Origin: Ichthyosporea sp. XGB-2017a
Taxonomy: Eukaryota; Opisthokonta; Ichthyosporea
Direction of reading: 5' to 3'
Assembly (NCBI GenBank): GCA_002811675.1
Contig: PDIM01000064.1
Location: 27,723 to 49,954, forward strand
Length of the DNA stretch: 22,232 nt
Position numbers and translations under genes: made by a program. Of the stretch, positions 8,768 through 17,600 are shown piece by piece (within the stretch, counting starts at the first letter, position 1; each line of letters begins with the position of its first letter). A model generated the notes under the pieces. The model was given only the letters and a program-made list of their open reading frames with translations, searched no databases and was not told the DNA's origin.

Positions 8768-8776
8768 TTTCCCGCC
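8768..8776 (+). promoter_or_regulatory. E2F-like site upstream of the LRR/coiled-coil gene
   Basis: TTTCCCGCC matches the E2F/DP consensus core (TTTSSCGC) and lies 180 bp upstream of the ATG of the 8956-10380 gene. Similar sites occur at 21947-21958 and 19345-19353. Motif match only. Confidence 0.4.
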
Positions 8777-8955
8777 TTTTTTTTTTATTTTTTTTTTTTG
8801 GCCTTCCCAGTTCCCTTCTTGGTTGTTTTTTTATTGTTTGTTTGTTTTTTGCTTGATTCGTTCAGTGAAAAGAAACGAGAGGAAAGCGATTGTGGGGGGG
8901 GGGATGAATCAATCACTTCTGGGGAAAGAGGAGGAGGAGGAGAGGCAGATTCAAT

Positions 8956-10380
8956 ATGAAAAAGAAGAAACTAATCAACCTGTCGAGGGAATGGATATTA
9001 GCCCAGCTAAATATCTCCTCGGGGGAATGTGCTAAGGTTAAATCTTTACTGTTGCCCGGAACGGATGCAGAGGGGATCATCAAATTGACGGATTGTTTAA
9101 AGTATTTTCCCAGACTTGAAATACTTGATCTATCACATAATCATATTTCTAGTTTAAGTCCACTAGCGACTGTTCTGTCCCTTAAGGAGCTTCGGCTATG
9201 TTCAAATAACATATCCAACGTGGAGGAGTTTAAATGGCTGGATCAACTTCCTCACTTGGAAAAACTGTGCATTGCTGGAAATCCCATTGGAAACGACTCT
9301 AAAATAGCGATTATTATTCGTTCATACCTTCCACGACTTAAATATCTGGATGAAAAAGCGTTGCATACCGAACCTCGGCCTTTCAAAAGAGAGCACTTCG
9401 GAGGGATTCTTAGCAGACTAAATAATGAGGATTTAAATGAAAGTATTGATTTAGCAATGAATCTTAATCTTGGGTCAAAAAGCGACACGAAGGTGCAATA
9501 TTTTGGAGAAAAACTAGAAAATGCGATAGCGGAAGCGGAGATCAGTCACCGTTTTGACAAGATTGTGTTGACCGCCATGGAGTGTGCTGTGGTAGTGGCA
9601 ATTCCAGATTCATATGAGGACCTTTTGAAAAATGGTGCTTGCCAGGGTGTCTTTTCGCAATTGGCGCGGATCGTGGACCATTATTACCGCCGGGAAATGG
9701 GAAAGCTTTCAAAAAGAGTAACAGAAATGGAACAAAAATGCGAAGGGGTGCAGTCCGAGCGAGATGAGTTGTCGGAAAGAGCAAACTCGTTGCAGAAAGC
9801 TTTACAAAATGCGACGTTAACCGGTGAACAAACTTCAACTGAAATTTCTTTGCTTCGAGAAGAAAACGTGCAGCTCAAGGCTCGTGTTAACAATCTTAAT
9901 GAAACTGTTGCAGTGCAGAAGAATAGTTTGCAAGAGCTAAATTCCAGTTTTGCTGAAATGAAGCAGGGGGACTTGGAGCTCTCGAAAGCGTACAAGAAAG
10001 AGATATCGAAACTAAAAAATGAAAACCACTCCCTGAAAAAGCTAAGTGAAAGCTTTCGAAATGATGCAAAGTCTACCGCAGACAGTTACAGAGATCTTTC
10101 TGCTACTGTATCCATGCTAAGAGACACCCACTCGGTTATCCTCAAACAGAATGAAAGTCTTGCCGCAGAAAACGAGCGCCTGAAAAGAGAAAAGGACGCT
10201 TCTCTGTCTCAAATGAACTGGAACTACAATCAGCTGATGCATACTGTAAACGAGTCCCTTTTTCGAGATGGCGATGGTAATAACACAAGTGGAGCAAGCA
10301 TTGGCGAATATCACAAGGAAGATAAAGAAAATTCCTTCTCCATGAACACAATACAAACCACCTCCGGAACTCCCCAATAG
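8956..10380 (+). CDS. SDS22-like leucine-rich-repeat protein with long coiled coil
   Basis: A 474-residue single-exon protein. Residues about 26-130 hold four to five SDS22-type leucine-rich repeats, for example LEILDLSHNHIS (54-65), LKELRLCSNNIS (76-87) and LEKLCIAGNPIG (101-112). They are closed by an LRR-cap-like LPRLKYLDEKAL (125-136). Residues about 200-240 look helical. Residues about 245-415 are heptad-rich coiled coil with repeated Glu/Lys/Leu. The tail (430-474) is polar. LRR-plus-coiled-coil proteins of this design are often centrosomal, ciliary or scaffold proteins, but I cannot name an orthologue. The ATG at 8956 is the first in frame after an in-frame TGA at 8905, and LRR-like sequence begins soon after it. 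An overlapping upstream frame starts at 8904. The E2F-like site in the promoter hints at cell-cycle control, which is inference only. Confidence 0.88.
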   Translation: MKKKKLINLSREWILAQLNISSGECAKVKSLLLPGTDAEGIIKLTDCLKYFPRLEILDLSHNHISSLSPLATVLSLKELRLCSNNISNVEEFKWLDQLPHLEKLCIAGNPIGNDSKIAIIIRSYLPRLKYLDEKALHTEPRPFKREHFGGILSRLNNEDLNESIDLAMNLNLGSKSDTKVQYFGEKLENAIAEAEISHRFDKIVLTAMECAVVVAIPDSYEDLLKNGACQGVFSQLARIVDHYYRREMGKLSKRVTEMEQKCEGVQSERDELSERANSLQKALQNATLTGEQTSTEISLLREENVQLKARVNNLNETVAVQKNSLQELNSSFAEMKQGDLELSKAYKKEISKLKNENHSLKKLSESFRNDAKSTADSYRDLSATVSMLRDTHSVILKQNESLAAENERLKREKDASLSQMNWNYNQLMHTVNESLFRDGDGNNTSGASIGEYHKEDKENSFSMNTIQTTSGTPQ

Positions 10381-11160
10381 GCTATGCGATTAACCCCAGT
10401 AACGCATTCGCCTTGAACAAAGGAAACGCAATGAAATGCTCTTGAAACGCACCCAACCATTCACTGAAGCCATCCAACACTCCACCCGACATGGAACACT
10501 TCACCAGCCATCTTCTCATTCACTTATTCTGGAGCTGTCAATAAACCAAGTACAAGATAACCAATTAGCTACAGGAGATGGGAGTACACGATGACCCCCT
10601 TCTAGAGAGAGCTACACAGCTCCGCGGGCCATGCATGAATAATAATAATTCATTGTACAGTAACATAACCGCAGGTATGTGTCTCCCCCATACAAAACCC
10701 CGGTACAATGCGAGACCCGATGATCAGCTGTTGTGCTAATTATTTCGTTTGTTTTGGTACTCTTCCGCTTTGTGCTATTTAATGTTATTTTGTTACTCCC
10801 GCACTGTTGATTGTTATTTTGGTTTTTTTTTGTTTTGTTTCTGTTTGTGTTATTATTGGGAAGAGTATTTGGATCAAAGAGACAAAGGAAGCAGGAAAAC
10901 CAGCTAACTGAATCAACCAACCTGAATCTTTCTGTCACCATAACCGAGGCGGGCAATTCTTGTTGATTGCTGAATAGTTTTTTTCACCCCCTTTTCGATC
11001 ACAAGGGAAAGCAACCGTCGAGAAGGATTCCGGTGCTTCTTGTGCTGCGATTGAAGAGGTGTCTGTATTATATGTTTTAGGATAATTTAGTTTTCACCTC
11101 TGATACTGCTGTCCCGGCTTATTTAGAGGTCTTTCTATCGTCCCGAGGCTGTTTCATAGA
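10381..11160. other. Intergenic region between LRR/coiled-coil and RCHY1-like genes
   Basis: A 780-bp region with no supported gene. It contains a candidate poly(A) signal AATAAA (10540-10545) for the upstream gene and a short inverted repeat GAGCT-ACAC-AGCTC (10609-10622). It also contains TAGAGAGAGC (10603-10612) and GAATAATAAT (10637-10646), which reappear upstream of the PAQR gene, and a T-rich stretch at 10740-10860. The 114-residue frame on the minus strand here looks random. Confidence 0.5.
10540..10545 (+). terminator. Candidate polyadenylation signal of the LRR/coiled-coil gene
   Basis: AATAAA 160 bases after the stop codon at 10380. No other AATAAA lies closer to the stop. Confidence 0.4.
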
Positions 11161-12580
11161 ATGGTATTTCGCTTGATTGCAGGATCGGAAGTTATTACAA
11201 ATATATCGTTGGCTGAACAAAAACAGAGTAAAAGCAACAGTAACTCTGTGTCATCTTCTTCAATTCCTTCTTCTTCTTCTTTGCTAAAAACAAAAAACAT
11301 GAAACACGACTCATCATTATCATCATCCCTTTGTTGTACAGAACCAGTCCAATCATACCATGAAAAGGATGTGCTTGGCTGTCCACATTACCAAAGATCT
11401 TGTCTTTTGGAAGCTTCCTGCTGCGGTAGTGACTGCTGGACCCCGTGCAGACTTTGCCATGACTCTCAGGTCCCAGAACACAACTTTGATCGCTATAAAG
11501 TAGCCCGTGTCAAATGCATGCGATGTGGAGAGATTCAGGTGCCCGGAAAGAGATGCACATCTGCAAAGTGTAGAAAGCCCTTTGCAAACTATTTTTGCGA
11601 TGTTTGCAAGCTATACGATGATACTCCTGGTATGTAATAGAGGCTATTTTTTTTTCTTATTGTTTGGCAGAATTGTAGAGGGTCTAACTATGGGATTTTC
11701 TTCTTTCTTTGTGTAGGGAAATCAATTTTTCATTGTGATGAATGTGGGCTTTGTAGAGTTGGGGAAAGAAAGAATTATCGTCACTGTCATCGCTGCTGTG
11801 CTTGTATTGCAATTTCTAATTGGGCCTCTCACAAGTGTGTGGAAAATGCCTTGAAAGATCAATGCCCCATCTGCTTTGATGAGATGTTTCAGAGCACTAT
11901 TGAAGTTATGTTTCTGAGATGTGGTCATGCGTGTCACGCCCCGTGCCTGGAAGAACTTGTAAAACATGACTACAGGTGCCCTGTTTGCTCCAAATCAATT
12001 GCCGAAGATACAAGTGCCATAAATTCGTCAATTGATCGATATCTCAGAGATACATCGATGCCAAAAGAATATGAAAACAAGAAAAATGTCATATTTTGCA
12101 GTGACTGTGAACTACGCTCTGTTGCTAAATTTCATTACGTATATCACAAATGTCTCCATTGTGGAGGTTATAACACTTGCGTTTTGGAAACAGGTAAGTG
12201 GTGGAATATTTATTTTGCTTTTAAAAAGACATTTGTAGTAACCTTTAGCGTGTGTTTTGTTTGAATTAGTGTCTGCCTCAAAGACTGCAAAGGAAGGGGA
12301 AGCTGCTGGAAATGGTGAAAATTTGGAGGGGGTAGAGAATGAATCCGTGGCGCAGCAGGGAGCTTCTTATTTGAAGAAACTGTTTTCGAAGAAAGGACTT
12401 TGCCAGTCTGTAGCTGTTGTTGCTGTTTCTGTGGCTGTTGGGTACTATTATATGAACTCCCCTGATCAAAATGTGAATAGTGGCTATGATAGTCATATAG
12501 GAACTTTGACCAATGTTCTTGTGGGGGTGAAAGAATTATTTTCCACTTGGGCAAATAGTTTTTTGAAGCTGTTTTACTGA
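11161..12580 (+). CDS. RCHY1: RCHY1/PIRH2-like CHY-zinc-finger RING E3 ubiquitin ligase with C-terminal membrane segment (3 exons)
   Basis: Exons 11161-11629, 11717-12193 and 12270-12580 join in frame to give 418 residues. Introns of 87 and 76 nt begin GTATGT and GTAAGT and end TAG. Residues 1-65 are Ser-rich and not typical of the family. The CHY zinc finger (about 73-150) starts GCPHYQRSC. A CTCHY zinc finger follows (about 162-200). The C3H2C3 RING has C206, C209, C225, H227, H230, C233, C244 and C247. The C-terminal zinc ribbon (about 283-311) ends in CLHCGGYNT. This is the full RCHY1/PIRH2 order; the family transfers ubiquitin to substrates such as p53 in mammals. Exon 3 adds an unusual tail with a hydrophobic stretch at about 359-376 (Ala/Val-rich, then YYY) preceded by Lys residues. 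That suggests a tail anchor, with about 40 residues beyond it. The start ATG is the first after an in-frame TGA at 11101. Confidence 0.92.
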
Positions 12581-13388
12581 ACTGTATGAAATGTTCAAAC
12601 CTTGAGACCAAATAAAGACTTGTATTTTAAAAAAGTTGTTCAACGAATAGTGGAGAACTCTTACTTTATATATTCTTCCACATTGTGCAGTGTCGGAAAT
12701 TGCAGACCGTTCTAAGACGTTCCAGGCATATGAGCTGTCGATAACTCATTTGATGAGTCATGATGGCCAGTTGTGCCATAGCATACCAGCAACACACTCG
12801 GCAATCAGGCACAGCAGCTAGCTGTAGCTCGTCTCGCGGAGCATCATGAGGCTCCCAGCTTACAAAAAGGCCAGAGCCCACCTATCATGAGGGAACACGA
12901 CTTAATAGAGAGAGAGCCATAAGATTTGAGAATAATAATCGATGGGGCAAAAAGAAAATGTGTGGTGAATCGAGGCCCAGGCAGCAACACTGCATTAATT
13001 TCTGTATGGACATTCCCCGTCCCGAATTTATTATTATTAATTTATTATTTATTATTGTTATTATTTCAAATTTCTATTGTTATTTCTCATTTTATCATAT
13101 TTTTTGTTTTTCTTTTCTTTGTTGTTGCCTTTTGGGATTTGGAGATAAAGATATATAGTAAGCATTTTGGAGAAAGAAGGAAACGGGATCGAAAGGAAAA
13201 AGGAGAAGACAACGATAGAAGCGAAAGCGAAAACAGAGAGAAGTAAATCTTTCTGTTTTTGATGGTGAAGTTTTATTGTATTGTATAACATAAAAAATTG
13301 AAAGGGGTCAGGACAGGGGATTTCTTTTTTGACTTCAGTAAGCCCTTCCCAAGTGTAAATATTCTTCTTCTGTAAATAATCCTTTAAA
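12581..13388. other. Intergenic region and putative PAQR promoter
   Basis: About 800 bp between the RCHY1-like stop and the PAQR start. It contains an inverted repeat ACTCAT-TTG-ATGAGT (12744-12758) overlapping a bZIP/GCN4-like palindrome ATGAGTCAT (12753-12761), and a CAGCTAGCTG palindrome (12815-12824). It also contains the strings GGGAACACGA (12891-12900), TAGAGAGAGAGC (12906-12917) and GAATAATAAT (12930-12939), shared with the region upstream of the RCHY1-like gene. A T/A-rich stretch occupies 13020-13160. The 106-residue frame at 12926-13246 is judged non-coding. Confidence 0.45.
12611..12616 (+). terminator. Candidate polyadenylation signal of the RCHY1-like gene
   Basis: AATAAA 31 bases after the stop at 12580, followed by an A/T-rich stretch. 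Good position for a compact 3' untranslated region. Confidence 0.55.
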
Positions 13389-14603
13389 ATGTTGCCATCG
13401 CTACAGAATCTGGCGACAAGGGCAAGTAATGCCTTGCCGAGAATCGGTGGGAATAACGATCTAGATGACTTTTCAGACGATCGGTCTGTGAAATCGGACG
13501 TTTCGGTTGTTTCGAGAGGGGACAGTATACATAGTCATTTGAGTGATTCTCGGAAACAAGATGATAAGGATAAGGTGGTTGAGATAGAGCAGGGTGCAGC
13601 TGCAGAGGGGCTGGTAAGGAGAAGATCGATAACGAATAGGAGCAGAGGCAGAAGCTGTGAATCCTTTCATTCAGAGTTTGCAAAACCATCCTTCCCTGAA
13701 GATGACGAAAATAATCCGGAACCCCTGCCAGCCAAACAAGAAAATAACGTGTTTGCGCTCCTGGATTTTGTCGAACTTCCTCATTTTTTGAAGGACAATG
13801 ATTATATTCATTCGTCCTACCGCGGTCAATTGAGTAGCTTTACCAATTGTGCCAAAAGTTTACTCTATATTCACAATGAAACTGTGAACATTTACAGCCA
13901 TCTTTTCGGGTTCTTGATTTTCTTCTTTCTTACAATTTTCAGTTTTTGCGCGGGATATGTAGCGCTTGATGATTTATCAAAACTGCCGTGGAAAGACCAA
14001 TTGGTTTTCTGTGCATTTTTCCTTGGAGCAATGCTTTGCTTAATGTTCTCTACACTATTTCATACGTGTTTTGTACACTCCCCGCGGGTATTTGCTGTAT
14101 TTTCCCGACTTGACTATGCCGGAATTGCATTTCTTATATCTGGATCTTGCTATCCCATCTTTTACTATGCTTTTGCATGCATGACCATGTGGAGAGACAT
14201 ATGGCTCGGGGCCATTACTGTCTTTGGAACAGCGTGTATAATAGTCTCCTGCTTTCCAAAGTTCGATAAACCTCAGTACAGGACTACTAGAATGTTTCTT
14301 TTCCTATCTATGGGTCTTTCAAGTGTCGTACCGGGAATCCAGTATATCGCAATGAGGGGCTGGGCGTTGGCTGTGGATGCTTTTGCTTTGTATTACATGC
14401 TTGCGATGGGTGCATTGTATATTACGGGGGCAGTTATGTACGCGTGTCGTTTTCCTGAGTGTTATTTCCCGGGCAAGTGTGATATCCTTTTTCACAGCCA
14501 TCAGTTTTTTCATTTGCTGGTTGTGGCGGCGGCAATTGTTCATTATTTTGGCATCCATAGAGCCCTGGAATACCGAAACCAACATGGATGCACCGAGGAA
14601 TGA
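13389..14603 (+). CDS. PAQR family (adiponectin-receptor/Izh2-like) seven-transmembrane protein
   Basis: A 404-residue single-exon membrane protein. The first 120 residues are acidic/Ser-rich and presumably cytosolic, as in adiponectin receptors. Seven hydrophobic segments run from about 170 to 392. Family signatures are clear: KSLLYIHNETVNIYSH (156-171), STLFHTCFVHSP (221-232), RLDYAGIAFL (240-249) and ILFHSHQFFHLLVV (366-379). The presumed zinc ligands and catalytic set are present: S221/H225, D242, and H371/H375, matching the SxxxH, Asp and HxxxH pattern of AdipoR and alkaline ceramidase-like proteins. PAQR proteins sense adiponectin, osmotin or steroids, or hydrolyse ceramide. The ligand here cannot be predicted. 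The gene is convergent with HAP2, with only 81 bp between the two stop codons. A TATATA string lies near 13150. Confidence 0.95.
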   Translation: MLPSLQNLATRASNALPRIGGNNDLDDFSDDRSVKSDVSVVSRGDSIHSHLSDSRKQDDKDKVVEIEQGAAAEGLVRRRSITNRSRGRSCESFHSEFAKPSFPEDDENNPEPLPAKQENNVFALLDFVELPHFLKDNDYIHSSYRGQLSSFTNCAKSLLYIHNETVNIYSHLFGFLIFFFLTIFSFCAGYVALDDLSKLPWKDQLVFCAFFLGAMLCLMFSTLFHTCFVHSPRVFAVFSRLDYAGIAFLISGSCYPIFYYAFACMTMWRDIWLGAITVFGTACIIVSCFPKFDKPQYRTTRMFLFLSMGLSSVVPGIQYIAMRGWALAVDAFALYYMLAMGALYITGAVMYACRFPECYFPGKCDILFHSHQFFHLLVVAAAIVHYFGIHRALEYRNQHGCTEE

Positions 14604-14608
14604 AGATA

Positions 14609-14614
14609 TTTATT
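14609..14614 (-). terminator. HAP2: Candidate polyadenylation signal of HAP2
   Basis: TTTATT on the plus strand reads AATAAA on the minus strand, 71 bases beyond the HAP2 stop and just past the PAQR stop. Transcripts of the two convergent genes would abut or overlap. Confidence 0.45.
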
Positions 14615-14684
14615 GTAGTAGTTTCTTTTTTAAAACAGAATATTTCTCTTTTTTTGTTGAGAACTGCTTTTTGAGTTCATCATA

Positions 14685-17600
14685 CTACGAACCGTTGATG
14701 ACGGTGAACTGTGGCTGCAGTGTCACAAATCTCCTCACATCATCAGCATTCATTGTTTGCTGTAACTGAAGTGAATCTATTTTTTCCTTCGGAAGAAGCT
14801 GGTAATACTGCCCAGTCTGCGAGCAAAATGCTGTCTGGTACGTCTGGGTTCCCAAGGTAAATAGGTACTCCTCATTGGAAGATGTTTTGATAACTTTTCC
14901 TTCAAGAGAAAAACTTTGACCGGGATCTCTGAATACCTTTTCCATCTTCTTGATACTAACTCGAGCAAAATTAAAATAAACAAATGAGTTCGTACTCTGT
15001 GTGATGATGTCTGTTACGTGCGAAGGAGAAAACTCGCCTGTCGACTTTGAGGACTTTCGTCTTCGCACTGAACTTGATTTTCTTTGTTTGGAGTTGGGTA
15101 TGTTTGTGGTCTCTAGCACCTCAAACGGATTTGAAGTATAAGACTGTTCAACTGAGTGAGCAGACCCGAATGACTTTGTTGGCTTTGGCTTTGGTTTCGG
15201 TTTAGGCTTTGGCTTTGACCTAGCCTTCTGGTTTGCGTTTTCAGGAGCACTTTTACTTGCAAATGATGTGTCATGTTGTAAATTACCAGAAGGGGCAAGG
15301 ATTGGACTGCTTCCTGAGACATCCATACTAGCGGTTGACTCGACTTCCACTGGAGGGGGGGCATACGGACTAACGTTTGAGGGTTTGACCGGGTGCCGTT
15401 GAGTCTTACTTGTGGCTAAAGGAGGAGGAGGTGGTGGTGGTGATGCAATGGGGGGAGGGGGTGATGGAGGTCGGTGTGCCGAACGAGAATATGTTTGGTC
15501 TTCAGACTGTCCTCGGTAAAGAGTGGTTATTGGTACTCTGTTGAACGAAGTCTGCTGCATTTGTGCTCTGCCTGGTACTTCGCGATTGTCATATGGATCA
15601 GATGAATATTGAGGCGATTTTTTTGCATATGCGTTCATGTCAACAGTCACGACTTCTACTTCTGAATCGATACTTTTTGTGGCTTTGGCTTTGTTGTTTT
15701 CTTTCTTGTCTTTTCTCTTTTTGAAGACATAATATACAAGTAGGAATGGGGAGAATAAAACCACCAAGATACCCTTAGCAACCTTTTGTCCTGTGCTTTT
15801 TTTCTTGGTTCCGTCTCTGATAAATTTAGAGCAAAAGTTAAAAAACAGATAGGCAAGCGAGAACAATTGATAAATTAATAAACTGCACTTTCTGCAAATA
15901 ATGTTTCAAACATGACGATCTTTTGTACTTACTTGTTGTAATCAGAAGACGCTCTTTGGCGTTCTGTGGAATCCCCTTCAGACTTGTTTTTCTTTAGGCA
16001 CTTTTTGCAACAGCAACACAAGACTTTGGTGCACCCGTACTTGTACATAAGAAAAAGAAGCCCAAGGCCAGCAATTGAAAATCCCACTCCAAAAAGAATA
16101 CTCTTATGGGAACCAAACCATCCCCAGATATCGCTGATACCTCCCCCACTGGACCCTGAGGATTCATTCTTGCCCGGGTCAGTCTCTCCTCCTTGTGTTC
16201 CGTTGTTGAACTGGGTACTGTTGGTCTTGAAAAATACTTGCAATTTATCCAATTCTAAAGCCACGGAGCTGTACAAGGTGACCCAGCAGTAATTTGTCTT
16301 TTCAAGCTTGTACGAAGTGTAAATATCGTAATAGAGGTGGATTGAATGATTTGGAAGTATAGTTTTCTTTTGAGAAGCAACTTCACTTATTCCTTCGGAA
16401 CAATTGGTTACTGTCACTGAGTAATCAGCCTCAAGAGTTCCCGTGTTTGTCACCATGACATCCATTTTCCCGTTCTTCGAAAGTGCCTCAAAAGGAGGTA
16501 TTGTGACCGAGTCGATCTTCCCTGGGCCCGTATTAGTAATAAACTCCACGTCATCTGCAAGCAGCTCCATAGTCACCAGGCTTTCTTGGTCTTGAGTCAT
16601 TTCATAAGCAAGATAACGAAAGTTTCGATTGTCTGTAAACATTTTTTTAAATTTACCAATCCCACCCACAAAGTAATCGGGTGTTTGCCGTGCAGCTCTC
16701 TTTTTTGAATCACTTTCCCATAAGTCTTTTGGCTGATTCCTTAAGCACGCAGTTGCAGTTTGGTGGCATCTATCACCTTGGGTTTGATATGCTTCATAGG
16801 ATACACCGATTTTGTTGCACTGTGACCCGTCCAAACCGAACTTTGTTTTGTCCACAATCATCCAATCCTGCTCCCCATTGAGAACTTGTTTGTGACTGTT
16901 TGTAGCAGAAGTCGGAATGGGAACGAGAAGCATTCTGTTGCTTAGAACGGGGTTATCCTTTGTAGCATCAAAGTTTCCAATAAATGTTGCGAGGACTTCT
17001 CCATCATTAATTCGAGCAGCCTTCCTTTGAGGCCCTATTTTGACAATAACCTTCTCATACTCTTTCTTGTCGTAATTATATCGAGTAACTTTTACGTTGA
17101 TATCAAAGAACTCTTCCGCTGTTCCAATATCATAGGCTCCGTACCACAAAGGACTGAAGCGTAGACAGTTTCCAGCCGCTTGTCCAGAACCAAACAATTC
17201 ACAAGTCAGCCCAGACCGAGTATACTCCTTATTCATTCCAACTTTCTCTCCCCAGCTACAGTCACAGCAGAAACCTTGACTATTGAATATCTTGTTTCCG
17301 GACTTATCCAAAGCATATCCACAGGTAGGATCACCACCCCATGAGTCCTGGCACCTGTCAATAATGCCCAGTATTTGGTTCTTAATAATATGAATCTCAT
17401 AAGGGGCATTGTTGACACTCTGTTTATATGAAACTGGGTAATTGACAGTAACGGGGGATTTCGATATCTGAATTTTAAAGGGATACTTAAGATAGCTTTC
17501 TGTTCCATTCGAATTTTTCAGACTGCTCACTACTGCATCAAGCTCTTGAGTGTAACCTTGGCCGTTGTTAACAGTGATTGCCACAACAATCTTTTTTGTG

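Larger units (their letters stand above)
8414..8955. promoter_or_regulatory. Divergent promoter region between helicase and LRR/coiled-coil genes
   Basis: A 542-bp gap with no convincing gene. From the helicase side it holds a TATATATAAA-like string (8461-8471), a long poly(A) region (8522-8630), a TTCGCGAA palindrome (8731-8738), a tandem 8-bp repeat CGAATCGC (8735-8750), an E2F-like TTTCCCGCC (8768-8776) and two T-runs at 8777-8800. An ATG at 8904 opens a short frame that overlaps the start of the LRR gene. Confidence 0.5.

Noticed and set aside
10612-10956. 114-residue minus-strand frame in the gap before the RCHY1-like gene
   Set aside because: Asn/Thr/Lys low complexity from AT-rich repeats, no recognisable domain, and no splice or start context.
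11183-11191. GATCGGAAG, resembling an internal Illumina adapter
   Set aside because: Only nine bases match, the flanks differ from the adapter, and the reading frame continues through it.
12926-13246. 106-residue frame with a very hydrophobic middle
   Set aside because: The hydrophobicity comes from ATT/TTA-rich low-complexity DNA and the ends look like random sequence. It lies in the probable PAQR promoter and 5' region.
14685-15866. The HAP2 downstream frame as a separate gene
   Set aside because: It has no ATG before its hydrophobic segments, and it joins HAP2 in frame at a consensus intron. The spliced extension is the simpler reading.
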